From contig CACJYH010000001.1 of the NCBI GenBank assembly GCA_902597695.1, positions 1-64,000 on the forward strand: a DNA stretch of 64,000 bases. Reading direction: 5' to 3'. Positions 1-7,309 of this stretch are shown piece after piece. The notes under the pieces were generated by a model, which saw only the letters and a program-made list of their open reading frames with translations, ran no database searches and had not been told where the DNA came from. The position numbers and the translations under genes are program-made. The DNA comes from an uncultured Pelagibacteraceae bacterium. Its GTDB lineage: Bacteria; Pseudomonadota; Alphaproteobacteria; Pelagibacterales; Pelagibacteraceae. Positions within the stretch are counted from its first letter, which is position 1. The number at the start of each line of letters is the position of its first letter.

Positions 1-6
1 TAGTCA

Positions 7-606
7 TTACATCATCTCAAAATCTAAATCATTATCCTCAAATTCTTCCACTTCTTCTGGCAGTTCATCACTATGTTCTCCAATCCAATTACACATCGTT
101 TTTCTTCCAATTAAAGCAAAATAATCCTTTACACCTTTTAAAATAATTCCATCCTCTAATTTAAAATCTGAATAGTAATTAAAAGGAAAACTAAATATTT
201 CACCTTTATCTAATTTCGATTTTAAGTCTTTATCAAAATTCTTAGGTTCTAAATGGTAGACTGAATTAACCTTTAAATTTAATGCATCTTCCTCAGATGC
301 AGATTCTAATTGTACATCTTTGCCAAGAGTTGAATCTTGCTTGGTTACCTTTTTGCCATTATCATCAATTGCCTCCAGTTCTTTTTTGTCAATAAAATTA
401 CCTTTATGATCCAGATAAGAGCTGCTGATATCACTGCTAACAAACACAATACCAGTTTCTTCCTCTAAATTGGCTCTTGAGCACTCTTTGCCTTTTTCAT
501 CCAAATAAAGTCTTTTTTTGAAACCATAGAGTTTTTTTCTATCAATTTTAGATATTGCAAAACTTGAGGTCTTTTTGTTGAGATTGAGAATTAGTTCTCT
601 AGCCAT
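7..606 (-). CDS. Unknown acidic-tailed protein, third gene of the nuclease-ligase cassette
   Basis: I do not recognise this protein. It has about 199 residues, is soluble-looking and highly charged, with no signal peptide or membrane segment. The N-terminal third is basic (KKTSSFAISKIDRKK), the middle has short charged turns, and the C-terminus is very acidic (LPEEVEEFEDNDLDFEMM). An acidic tail of this kind often serves as a protein-binding tip or DNA mimic, but that is inference. I chose the ATG at 606 because a GGGAG Shine-Dalgarno sits 7 bases upstream at 614-618. A start 11 codons earlier is open but lacks such a site. The start overlaps the ligase stop by 8 bases (ATGGCTAG), so the two are translationally coupled and probably act together. 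Confidence 0.7.
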   Translation of the reverse strand: MARELILNLNKKTSSFAISKIDRKKLYGFKKRLYLDEKGKECSRANLEEETGIVFVSSDISSSYLDHKGNFIDKKELEAIDDNGKKVTKQDSTLGKDVQLESASEEDALNLKVNSVYHLEPKNFDKDLKSKLDKGEIFSFPFNYYSDFKLEDGIILKGVKDYFALIGRKTMCNWIGEHSDELPEEVEEFEDNDLDFEMM

Positions 607-1951
607 TATGTTTCTCCCAGCCTTTTTTGATATTTTCATCGATCAGTTTTTTCAAATGTCCTAGACCGAGTTTTTCATCTTCAAAGGGATATAATTTTCT
701 TTTGATGGGGTCGCTTCTACCTTCTGAATAATCTAAATAATAACAAAGAAAAGATGGGTAATCTGAAGATTTTTCCTTATTAGATTTCCAAAATAAAAAT
801 TTTCTAATAGCAATTCCTTTTTTACTCTCTTTTTTAAATATCTCTCTTTTGATAATTTTACTTTTAGGCAGATCTTTATCATTTATCTCTTTAAATTCAC
901 TTTTAGGAATTCCACTTATTCTAATAATTTGATTTAAACCACAATCATCAAAGTTGGCTTTTTTATCTGATCGAATATCAATTATATTACTATTTAAAAC
1001 AGATACCGATCTTGCTCTACCTGTTGCATTAAGCGACTTGTTTGAATATTCATATTTTAGATGTCTAATGGGTTGATCATTTGACTTATCTCCTTGAAAC
1101 TCTAACAATTTTATTTCACAAACAATTTCAGGTTTTACAAAATTATAAGCAGATCCATTTGAGGCAATCTTTTGGAAATTTGAACTGACTTTTAACTTTG
1201 TTAATTTCTTATAAAGATCTTTTCTTAAATTTGTTGGAATATTTCCACATGAACCCACATGCATCATTTCTTTTTCATTTAAAAAAACTCCTAAAGAGAC
1301 AGATCTGATTTGATTGGAATTACTTCCTAATGTGTATCCTGTGATTAAGAGGTCTGCTGTTTCCTCTTTTTTAATTTTATAAACATTACTATCATTTCTA
1401 ACTATTAATCCTTCGGCATCTTCTTTTTCAACAATGTCCTTAAAGGATTTTTTAATATCATTATGTTTTACTTTTTCATGGGGTAAAACATGAGCAAAAT
1501 CTTTATTTTTTTGACCTATATTTTTTTTTAGAAATTTATATTTATCTTCAAAATTAGACAAAAGTTTATCAGTCTCAACAATATCAAAAACACCTAATCT
1601 TAATTTTTTCTTTTTTTCATTATCACCAAGTCCAGAAATGGTATCTCCGTAGCGCTCTCTTTCATTAGTTAGAAAATATAGTTCACCTGCTAAAATTATA
1701 TTTTTCGATTTTGATAATTTTTTATCTAAATCATTTTTAATATCTTTAATAATATTGGATATATCATTTTCGTTCGAATTAATGATTTTTGAATTTTTGT
1801 TTGATTTACAATAAAACCAAAGTTGACCATCAAATTTTTTAGATAACCAATAGTCACCTTTTTTAATCGTATCGATTTCATCACTTGAAATAGAAATATA
1901 TTTTCTAGTAACTGAATTTTTATATTTTCTAATTGAAGTAGTTATATCCAT
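599..1951 (-). CDS. ATP-dependent DNA ligase-like nucleotidyltransferase with extra C-terminal domain
   Basis: Covalent nucleotidyltransferase of the ATP-dependent DNA ligase superfamily, expected to seal nicks through a lysyl-AMP intermediate. Visible motifs in order: motif I KFDG with the adenylated lysine at residue 39, a motif-III-like region around E90 (LAGELYF), FD at 122-123, motif IV EGLIV from E180, and motif V YKIKK at 191-195. An OB-fold-like part follows to about residue 300. The last 150 residues, including KFLFWKSN and YYLDYSEGR, are not part of a minimal ligase and I do not recognise them. No Ku or LigD-type polymerase is nearby, so it is unlikely to be a standard NHEJ ligase. 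It lies 31 bases after the nuclease gene and overlaps the next gene, so it is mid-operon. It is presumably extra to the housekeeping NAD-dependent ligase, which is not in this window. Confidence 0.8.
   Translation of the reverse strand: MDITTSIRKYKNSVTRKYISISSDEIDTIKKGDYWLSKKFDGQLWFYCKSNKNSKIINSNENDISNIIKDIKNDLDKKLSKSKNIILAGELYFLTNERERYGDTISGLGDNEKKKKLRLGVFDIVETDKLLSNFEDKYKFLKKNIGQKNKDFAHVLPHEKVKHNDIKKSFKDIVEKEDAEGLIVRNDSNVYKIKKEETADLLITGYTLGSNSNQIRSVSLGVFLNEKEMMHVGSCGNIPTNLRKDLYKKLTKLKVSSNFQKIASNGSAYNFVKPEIVCEIKLLEFQGDKSNDQPIRHLKYEYSNKSLNATGRARSVSVLNSNIIDIRSDKKANFDDCGLNQIIRISGIPKSEFKEINDKDLPKSKIIKREIFKKESKKGIAIRKFLFWKSNKEKSSDYPSFLCYYLDYSEGRSDPIKRKLYPFEDEKLGLGHLKKLIDENIKKGWEKHNG
614..618 (-). 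promoter_or_regulatory. Shine-Dalgarno GGGAG that fixes the start of the acidic-tailed protein
   Basis: On the minus strand GGGAG lies 7 bases before the ATG at 606. It is inside the ligase reading frame. It supports the short form of the downstream protein over the longer open frame beginning at 639. Confidence 0.55.
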
Positions 1952-1982
1952 ATTGATAGTCTAATTTAAGGATTTTAAACCT

Positions 1983-2642
1983 TCAAGAATTGAAGTTATT
2001 TTTTTTTAAATTACATAACCCACATTTTTCATCAAAATTAGGTTTTGGACCTTCAAGAAAATCTAGTATCTCTGTAATAAACTTAAATAGATAATCATCG
2101 TCTCTTTGAATTGGATAATATTGTGTCTTCATATTAAATGAAGGATTTTTATCAACTGATTGTATCTTTTCAGGTTCAAAACAAAATATACCTAAATTTT
2201 TTATGGGTGTAAGTTTCAAATATTCCTTGTTTGGTTTTTCAAACATTATTGCATAACTTAATAATTGAGTTTTATATACTTCAATTTTTTTTTCATCTAT
2301 ATTGGTAACCTTGAAATCTATAATTGAAAAAAAACTACCATGATCTATGTAAGCATCTATCTTACCACGAAGAATAAATTTTCTACCTTTGTTATCTTTT
2401 AATAGCTCAGACCTTTGTAATCTTTCGTAATCAGTTTTAATCTTACCAGGTTCTATATTTGCATTTAAAACATCACTGCTTTTGTCGTGATAAAATTCTT
2501 TTTGTAATCTATCCAATTTAGAAAAAATGGATGGGAATGATGTTGAAACCCTTATATTGTCATTTTTTAGGTCATAATAACATCTTTTGCATCCAGAATA
2601 TCCAAAAGCAAATTCACTAGGTGCAAAAATTAATTCACTCAT
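1983..2642 (-). CDS. PD-(D/E)XK nuclease, RecB/Cas4-like, with CxxC pairs at both ends
   Basis: 219-residue single-domain nuclease of the RecB/Cas4 type. The core is visible: GKID with D96, then IIDFK with D109 and K111, then YKTQLLSYA with Q126 and Y130, which matches the RecB-family QxxxY motif. Cysteines stand in pairs at both ends, C18-K-R-C21 and C207-G-L-C210, the geometry of an Fe-S or zinc staple joining the termini. Cas4 and AddB also clamp their ends but use one N-terminal and three C-terminal cysteines, so the 2+2 layout differs. No helicase or cas gene is adjacent. Expected activity is exonuclease or end processing, feeding the ligase encoded next. It is the first gene of the cassette and has a good promoter just upstream. 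Confidence 0.78.
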   Translation of the reverse strand: MSELIFAPSEFAFGYSGCKRCYYDLKNDNIRVSTSFPSIFSKLDRLQKEFYHDKSSDVLNANIEPGKIKTDYERLQRSELLKDNKGRKFILRGKIDAYIDHGSFFSIIDFKVTNIDEKKIEVYKTQLLSYAIMFEKPNKEYLKLTPIKNLGIFCFEPEKIQSVDKNPSFNMKTQYYPIQRDDDYLFKFITEILDFLEGPKPNFDEKCGLCNLKKNNFNS

Positions 2643-2653
2643 AAATTTATTAT

Positions 2654-2682
2654 ATTATAATATTTATATTAAATTTTCTAAA
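2654..2682 (-). promoter_or_regulatory. Predicted promoter of the nuclease-ligase cassette
   Basis: On the minus strand a -35 TTTAGA (2677-2682) and a perfect -10 TATAAT (2654-2659) are 17 bases apart. The ATG is 11 bases past the -10, leaving a leader of only a few bases. I see no GTTC/GAAC LexA-type box in these 39 intergenic bases, so the cassette does not look SOS-controlled. The -35 touches the start codon of the divergent small gene. Confidence 0.45.
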
Positions 2683-2870
2683 TGACTTATAAAGAACTAA
2701 TTAAAGAGTGTAAAAAAAGAGGTTTTACGCTTGTTGATGATAATGGCAAGTTTTCTGTCTTAGATAAAAAAGGTAAAGAGTTCCCACTAAATTCTGAAGA
2801 TATGAAAAAGTATAAATCTGGTAAGGAAGAAGTACCTCGTTATTTTTTAGAATTTTTGGATGTGTTGTAA
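2682..2870 (+). CDS. Small conserved-looking hypothetical protein, 62 residues
   Basis: I do not recognise it. This 62-residue, lysine-rich and probably cytoplasmic protein starts MTYKELIKECKKRGF and has a short helix-strand pattern followed by a segment around VLDKKGKEF. It has normal codon usage for the window and fills the space between the divergent cassette and the convergent umuC exactly, 4 bases from the umuC stop. Its only plus-strand neighbour downstream begins 1.8 kb later, so it is monocistronic. It could be a small DNA-binding or accessory factor, but nothing in the sequence proves that. Confidence 0.5.
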   Translation: MTYKELIKECKKRGFTLVDDNGKFSVLDKKGKEFPLNSEDMKKYKSGKEEVPRYFLEFLDVL

Positions 2871-2874
2871 AGTT

Positions 2875-4155
2875 TTACCCAACCCTTATTTTTGGTAAAG
2901 AATAAAAATCAGCTGTATCTATTTTAGAAGAATATTGTCTTCGCATATTCCATTTTTTATGAACTCCAGCGCTGGCAAGACTTAAAGTAGATCTGCCATA
3001 TCTGTAATTGGTGTTATCAATTGATCGCATTAAACTTTTTATTTTTTCATCTTTTTCAGATGAAAATAAATTTTTTCTACCATCGTCATTACGTAGTCCT
3101 GTCAGCATCACACCTGCTTTTTGATAACGATAACCATTTTTGAATATACTTTCTAGTATTGCAATTGCGGTCTTAACAGTTTCAATACTATTGTTTGTTG
3201 CAATAGGAAAATCAATTGTTTTAGCATTTGAATAATAACCGTAGTCTCTTTGAAAAGGACTGGTTCGAACGAAAACTGTAATTGCTTTTGCAACTAAAGA
3301 TTCTGATCTAATTTTTTCAGATGCATTTAAACAATAGTTGGCAACTGCTTCTTTTAGTTCTTGAAATTTTTCGATTCTTTTACCAAATGATCTTGAAACT
3401 ACACAGCTCTTTCTTTTAGTTTGAGCAGTTTCTAAATTGATACAGGGTATTCCTCTAAGTTCCATTGCGGTTCTAGAGCTTAAAACATTAGAACATTTTT
3501 TAATCCAGGTATTGGATTTATTCTTAAGTTGCTTAGCATTATAGATACCATTTTTTTGATAGAATTTTGTTAACTGCCTACCAACACCCCATATATCATT
3601 GATTTCAACTTTTTCTAAAATAGGGTCTAAATTTTCTATTCCAATTAAACTCGTTACCCCAGATTGTTTTTTCTTAGCAATATGATTTGCAACTTTGCTT
3701 AAAGTTTTAGTTTTAGCAATACCAATACTGGTTGGAATACCAGTCCATTGCAAAACTGTTTCTCTAATTTCTCTACCAACTTTTTCAACTTCAGAATCTG
3801 GAAAATTGGATAAATCTATAAATGCTTCATCAATAGAATAGACTTCTATTTCAGTATTAAATCTTTTAAGTGTTCTCATTACTCTTCTAGATAAATCTCC
3901 ATACAAAGAGTAATTTGATGAAAAAACCTCGACTTTATTTTTAACAATAATATCTTTTGCTTTAAAATAAGGTTCACCCATTTTAATCCCCAAAGCTTTT
4001 GCTTCATTGGATCTAGAAATAATACAACCATCATTATTTGATAGTACAACTACAGGTTTTTTTCTTATTTTTGGATTGAATAATCTTTCACATGAAACAT
4101 AGAAAGAGTTACAATCAACTAAGCCTATTTTTTTAGTACGTTGAACGGATGACAT
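2875..4155 (-). CDS. umuC: UmuC-type Y-family translesion DNA polymerase
   Basis: Catalytic subunit of DNA polymerase V, which copies past lesions with RecA and cleaved UmuD. The 426-residue length is normal. The N-terminal palm has D14 in LVDCNSFYVSCE, and the catalytic acidic pair is D109-E110 in YSIDEAFIDL. The 95-residue spacing from D14 to D109 equals that of E. coli UmuC (D6 to D101). Helix-hairpin-helix and little-finger regions follow. The start lies inside umuD (23-base overlap), giving tight coupling to the protein it needs. No ATG lies between this start and the palm domain. Expression should follow the SOS-type promoter before umuD. Confidence 0.93.
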   Translation of the reverse strand: MSSVQRTKKIGLVDCNSFYVSCERLFNPKIRKKPVVVLSNNDGCIISRSNEAKALGIKMGEPYFKAKDIIVKNKVEVFSSNYSLYGDLSRRVMRTLKRFNTEIEVYSIDEAFIDLSNFPDSEVEKVGREIRETVLQWTGIPTSIGIAKTKTLSKVANHIAKKKQSGVTSLIGIENLDPILEKVEINDIWGVGRQLTKFYQKNGIYNAKQLKNKSNTWIKKCSNVLSSRTAMELRGIPCINLETAQTKRKSCVVSRSFGKRIEKFQELKEAVANYCLNASEKIRSESLVAKAITVFVRTSPFQRDYGYYSNAKTIDFPIATNNSIETVKTAIAILESIFKNGYRYQKAGVMLTGLRNDDGRKNLFSSEKDEKIKSLMRSIDNTNYRYGRSTLSLASAGVHKKWNMRRQYSSKIDTADFYSLPKIRVG

Positions 4156-4528
4156 AAGTCACAACTCCCCAAATAAAGACATCTTCTTCTTCGTTAATCA
4201 AAATTCTATTAGAAAAATCTTTAGAGCCTGAGGATAGAAATTTTTTATCTCTTTCTTGAACCAAAGTTTTAACTACAAGCTCGTCATGAACATTTGCGAT
4301 AACAGTTGAGAAGTTTTTTGGCTTTAAACTTTTGTCGACAACTAATAAATCGCCATCATTAATCCCAACATCGACCATAGATTTTCCCTGTACTCGGATG
4401 ATGAAAGTGGCAGGAACATTTTTGATTAAATGCATGTTCAGATCGATATCTTCCTCGATATAATCAGTGGCAGGCGATGGAAAACCAGCGCCAGCTTTAT
4501 GCAGATAATAAGGAATAGTCAGCTTCAT
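4133..4528 (-). CDS. umuD: UmuD-type SOS mutagenesis protein, S24-family self-cleaving
   Basis: S24/LexA-fold protein of 131 residues that becomes active in translesion synthesis after RecA-stimulated self-cleavage. The expected cleavage site is A14-G15, in AGFPSPATDY. The catalytic dyad is S50 (GKSMVD) and K87 (VVKTL). The 37-residue spacing matches S60/K97 of E. coli UmuD, although the N-terminal arm is about ten residues shorter. It lacks a helix-turn-helix, so it is UmuD and not LexA. First gene of umuDC. The ATG is immediately preceded by a GTTC-N7-GTTC box. Confidence 0.92.
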   Translation of the reverse strand: MKLTIPYYLHKAGAGFPSPATDYIEEDIDLNMHLIKNVPATFIIRVQGKSMVDVGINDGDLLVVDKSLKPKNFSTVIANVHDELVVKTLVQERDKKFLSSGSKDFSNRILINEEEDVFIWGVVTYVIRSTY

Positions 4529-4543
4529 GTTCTTGTTTTGTTC
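4529..4543 (-). promoter_or_regulatory. LexA-type SOS box before umuD
   Basis: On the plus strand GTTC (4529-4532), seven bases, then GTTC (4540-4543). Read toward umuD it is GAACAAAACAAGAAC. This direct-repeat form is the known alphaproteobacterial LexA operator. It overlaps the predicted transcription start and reaches the base before the umuD ATG, so a bound repressor would block initiation. No lexA gene lies in the window. Confidence 0.7.
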
Positions 4544-4546
4544 TTA

Positions 4547-4575
4547 TTTGTAGCGCAGTTATACAATGTAGTCAA
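4547..4575 (-). promoter_or_regulatory. Predicted sigma-70 promoter of umuDC
   Basis: Minus strand: -35 TTGACT at 4570-4575 and -10 TACAAA at 4547-4552, with exactly 17 bases between. The predicted start falls in the upstream half of the SOS box, leaving a leader of about 12 bases. Confidence 0.5.
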
Positions 4576-4599
4576 TAGGTTGTATTTTGAGTCCGTAAT

Positions 4600-4621
4600 T
4601 GAATCAAAACTGAATCAAAAC
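4600..4621 (+). repeat. Two perfect tandem copies of an 11-base unit
   Basis: TGAATCAAAAC occurs twice in a row (4600-4610, 4611-4621) in the 160-base divergent region between umuD and the GFA-family gene. One unit is close to one helical turn, so a protein could bind both copies on the same DNA face. It lies about 25 bases upstream of the umuDC -35. Its role is unknown. Confidence 0.5.
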
Positions 4622-4688
4622 GTGAACATCGAAACTATATTTTGTATGCTTGTGGATAACTTTAACCAAGGATAGTTTAAAACATCAA

Positions 4689-5051
4689 ATGAAAAAACTA
4701 ATTTGTCATTGTGGAGCTGTAGAAGCAGAAATTAATTTAGATGGAGATTTAGCTAAAGTAATAAAATGTAATTGTTCAATTTGTAAAAGAAAAGGTGCAA
4801 TTATGTCGATGGTAAAAAATGAAGATTTTAAAATTACTAAAGGTGAAGATAAGTTAAAACTATATCAATTTCACTCAAAAGTAGCCAAACATTACTTCTG
4901 TTCTGAATGTGGAATTTATACACATCATAATCCAAGGATCAATCCAGCCATGACAGGATTTAATGTTGGTTGTATTGATGAAATAAATACTTTTGATATG
5001 AAAGAAGTTCCAGTAAACGATGGCCAAAATCATCCATTGGATAAAAAATAA
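4689..5051 (+). CDS. GFA (Mss4-like fold) family zinc protein
   Basis: Member of the glutathione-dependent formaldehyde-activating (GFA) fold family. At 120 residues its zinc ligands are visible in order: CHC (C6, C8), CNCSIC (C27, C29, C32) and CSEC (C71, C74). Characterised relatives bind glutathione or thiol adducts, and many members have no proven reaction, so the family name should not be read as activity. I chose the ATG at 4689. An ATG 39 bases upstream is open, but the extension (MWITLTKDSLKHQ) has no family character. It is divergent from umuDC and followed after 5 bases by glycerate kinase. Confidence 0.8.
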   Translation: MKKLICHCGAVEAEINLDGDLAKVIKCNCSICKRKGAIMSMVKNEDFKITKGEDKLKLYQFHSKVAKHYFCSECGIYTHHNPRINPAMTGFNVGCIDEINTFDMKEVPVNDGQNHPLDKK

Positions 5052-5056
5052 TTTTC

Positions 5057-5986
5057 ATGCAACAATTCAGCTTATGCTTTGGTAAGGTAAAAAAAGATTG
5101 TTTAAAGTTTATAAAATCTCAAGAAACAAAAGCAGATAAATTTAAGAATAAGGAAAGAATGATAAAATCTTTCTTAATTCCATTATGTTTTTGGATTAGT
5201 AAAAAAGCTGATAAAAAAAGACCTTATTTTGTAGGTCTAGCAGGAGGCCAAGGAACAGGCAAAACCACCATTAGTTCACTCATTAAGATAATTTTAACAA
5301 AGTACTTTAAATTAAAAGTTTTCAGAATTTCTATAGATGATTTTTATAAAACTAGAAAAGAGAGAATAAATTTATCTAATAAAATACACCCAATGCTTTT
5401 AACTAGAGGAGTACCAGGAACACATGATATTAATATGATGTTGAGTTTTTTTAAAAAGGCAAAAAGTAGAAAATTTAAAAGGTTGAAATTGCCAACATTT
5501 AATAAAGCAATAGATGACCGCTTTCACAAAAAGAATTGGTATGATTTAAAAGCAAGACCTGATGTAATAATTTTCGAAGGTTGGTGTGTTGGTGCAAAAT
5601 CAGAAAAAAATAGTACTTTAAAGAAAAATATCAATTCTCTGGAAAAAGCCAAAGATCAAAGACAAATTTGGAGAAAATATGTTAACCAGCAATTGAAATC
5701 AAAATACAAAAACTTATATTCCCAACTTAATTGTTTAATTTATTTAAGAGCGAAAAATTTTAGTTTGCTTCAGAAATGGAGATTGAAACAAGAGAGAAAA
5801 CTTTGGGTGAAAAGTAAAGTAAAATCGAATTTAAAAATAATGAGTAGAGGAGATGTCATCAATTTTATGCAGACATATCAAAGAATAACCCAGAATATGT
5901 TTAAAAATATGCCTAAATACGCATCTATAATTTTTAATCTAAATAGTAACCATCAGATCAAATCTGCAGTATATAAAAGTAAATGA
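5057..5986 (+). CDS. P-loop kinase, probable D-glycerate 3-kinase
   Basis: P-loop kinase of the glycerate 3-kinase/uridine-kinase-like group. The Walker A loop is GGQGTGKTT at residues 63-71, followed by a basic, lysine-rich body and DVIIFEGWCVGA, a Walker-B-like strand with an acidic residue. The 309-residue length fits the plant/bacterial GLYK family, which makes 3-phosphoglycerate from D-glycerate and feeds glycolysis or serine synthesis. Substrate assignment is by family only. A pantothenate- or uridine-kinase-like activity is the main alternative. The stop overlaps the tolC start by 4 bases (ATGA). Confidence 0.72.
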   Translation: MQQFSLCFGKVKKDCLKFIKSQETKADKFKNKERMIKSFLIPLCFWISKKADKKRPYFVGLAGGQGTGKTTISSLIKIILTKYFKLKVFRISIDDFYKTRKERINLSNKIHPMLLTRGVPGTHDINMMLSFFKKAKSRKFKRLKLPTFNKAIDDRFHKKNWYDLKARPDVIIFEGWCVGAKSEKNSTLKKNINSLEKAKDQRQIWRKYVNQQLKSKYKNLYSQLNCLIYLRAKNFSLLQKWRLKQERKLWVKSKVKSNLKIMSRGDVINFMQTYQRITQNMFKNMPKYASIIFNLNSNHQIKSAVYKSK

Positions 5987-7278
5987 AAAAAATAATTTTA
6001 ATTTTTTTAGGTACATTCTTTTTATTTTCAAAAGTTAATGCAGAAACCTTTTCTAGTGCTTTATCAAAAGCATATAAAAATAACTCAGAACTGAACGCTG
6101 AAAGAGAAAATATTAATGTCTCTGAACAAGATCTAAATATAGCAAGAGGATCTTATTTACCAACCATTACACTTGAGGGCACTGAAAGTCAGGAAGAAAC
6201 TAATAAACTTACCAATCAAGATGGAAGTAATGCATCGATTAGTGATGTGGATCCATCAACAAGATCAGTTTCAATTACTCAAACTTTGATAGATTTTGGT
6301 AGAGGTGCAGATCTCGCAAAAAATAAGATAGGTATTGATCTTGCAAAAGCGAAATTATTAAAAAAAGAACAAGATATTTTATATAAAACTACAGAGGCTT
6401 ATACGGGGCTAATTTCAGCAAATGAAAAGTTAGAAATTAATAGAACAAATGTTGAGCTTTTAAGCAGACAAGTAGAAACTGATAGAATTAGACTTAGCAG
6501 AGGTCAAATTTCTTTGTCAGATGTTTCTCAATCAGAATCTTCGTTAGCAGGCGCTGAGGCACAATTTATTAAGGCACAAAATGATTTATTAACCAGTAAA
6601 TTAAATTATGAAAATATTATAGGTAACATTAATGATGTGCAATCATTAGATAAAAGTTCAATTATTAATTATGAACTTCCAGGAGATCTTAATTCAGCAA
6701 TTGAGCTTTCAAAGAAAAATAACCCTGATTTGATAATTGCAAAATTAGAGTACGAACAATCTATTAAAGATAAATCAATAGCTAAATCTGATTTAGCACC
6801 TACTGCGAAATTATCTTTTGAAAGATCATATACAGAAGATTTAAATACAACATATGATGAGAGAGAAAAAGATACTGTTAAAGCAACTGTTTCGTGGCCT
6901 TTTTTTTCAGGAGGTAAAAACATTGCTAAATATAAAAAAAATCAAAGTTTAGAAAATAGAAAAAGATTAATTTTAGATAGTGCCGTAAAACAAAATCAAA
7001 CCGATGTAGCTAGCGCCTGGTCTAATTATCAATCTAATAGAAGTTTACTTAATTCTGTTCAATCCCAAGTTAAAGCTGCTGAAATTGCCAATGAGGGAAT
7101 TACTGCTGAATATAATAGTGGGGCAGGAAGAACAACTTTAGAGGTCATTCAATCCAACTCATTACTTTTGAATGCTCAAATTTCTTTGGCAGATTCTGAG
7201 AGAAATTACATTTTATCCCAGTTTAATTTGTTAAAGTCCTTAGGATTGCTAAATAGCAATTATCTAAAAATTAGATAA
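5983..7278 (+). CDS. tolC: TolC-family outer membrane efflux protein
   Basis: Outer-membrane channel for type I secretion and tripartite efflux. A 20-residue signal peptide ending KVNA is followed by the two repeated helical halves of the OEP family: long Ala/Ser/Gln/Asn-rich helices around residues 25-215 and 225-430. At 431 residues it is a normal length. The final residues lack the long C-terminal extension of the E. coli protein. No membrane-fusion or ABC partner is adjacent, so it probably serves pumps encoded elsewhere, possibly including the MMPL exporter at 53825. Translationally coupled to the kinase. Confidence 0.88.
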   Translation: MKKIILIFLGTFFLFSKVNAETFSSALSKAYKNNSELNAERENINVSEQDLNIARGSYLPTITLEGTESQEETNKLTNQDGSNASISDVDPSTRSVSITQTLIDFGRGADLAKNKIGIDLAKAKLLKKEQDILYKTTEAYTGLISANEKLEINRTNVELLSRQVETDRIRLSRGQISLSDVSQSESSLAGAEAQFIKAQNDLLTSKLNYENIIGNINDVQSLDKSSIINYELPGDLNSAIELSKKNNPDLIIAKLEYEQSIKDKSIAKSDLAPTAKLSFERSYTEDLNTTYDEREKDTVKATVSWPFFSGGKNIAKYKKNQSLENRKRLILDSAVKQNQTDVASAWSNYQSNRSLLNSVQSQVKAAEIANEGITAEYNSGAGRTTLEVIQSNSLLLNAQISLADSERNYILSQFNLLKSLGLLNSNYLKIR

Positions 7279-7291
7279 TTATTGGTTTTTT
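7258..7291 (+). terminator. Likely intrinsic terminator after tolC
   Basis: A perfect 10-base-pair stem (AATTATCTAA with TTAGATAATT) and a 3-base loop at 7258-7280, followed by a T-run at 7286-7291. The stem is all A/T except one pair and overlaps the tolC stop, so it is weak. Confidence 0.4.
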
Positions 7292-7309
7292 GACGAAAAA
7301 TAAAATATC

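Noticed and set aside
599..1951. Interpretation of the ligase as part of a bacterial NHEJ pathway.
   Set aside because: No Ku gene, polymerase or phosphoesterase domain is present in the gene or nearby.
1983..2642. Interpretation of the Cas4-like nuclease as a CRISPR remnant.
   Set aside because: No cas1/cas2 and no direct-repeat array on either strand. The cysteine layout also differs from Cas4.
4651..4659. TGTGGATAA, a perfect DnaA box, between umuD and the GFA gene; a second copy TTATCCACA lies inside the FkbM gene near 18886.
   Set aside because: About one such 9-mer is expected by chance in a window of this size and composition. There is no cluster of boxes, and no dnaA, dnaN or AT-rich unwinding element pattern, so no origin is called.
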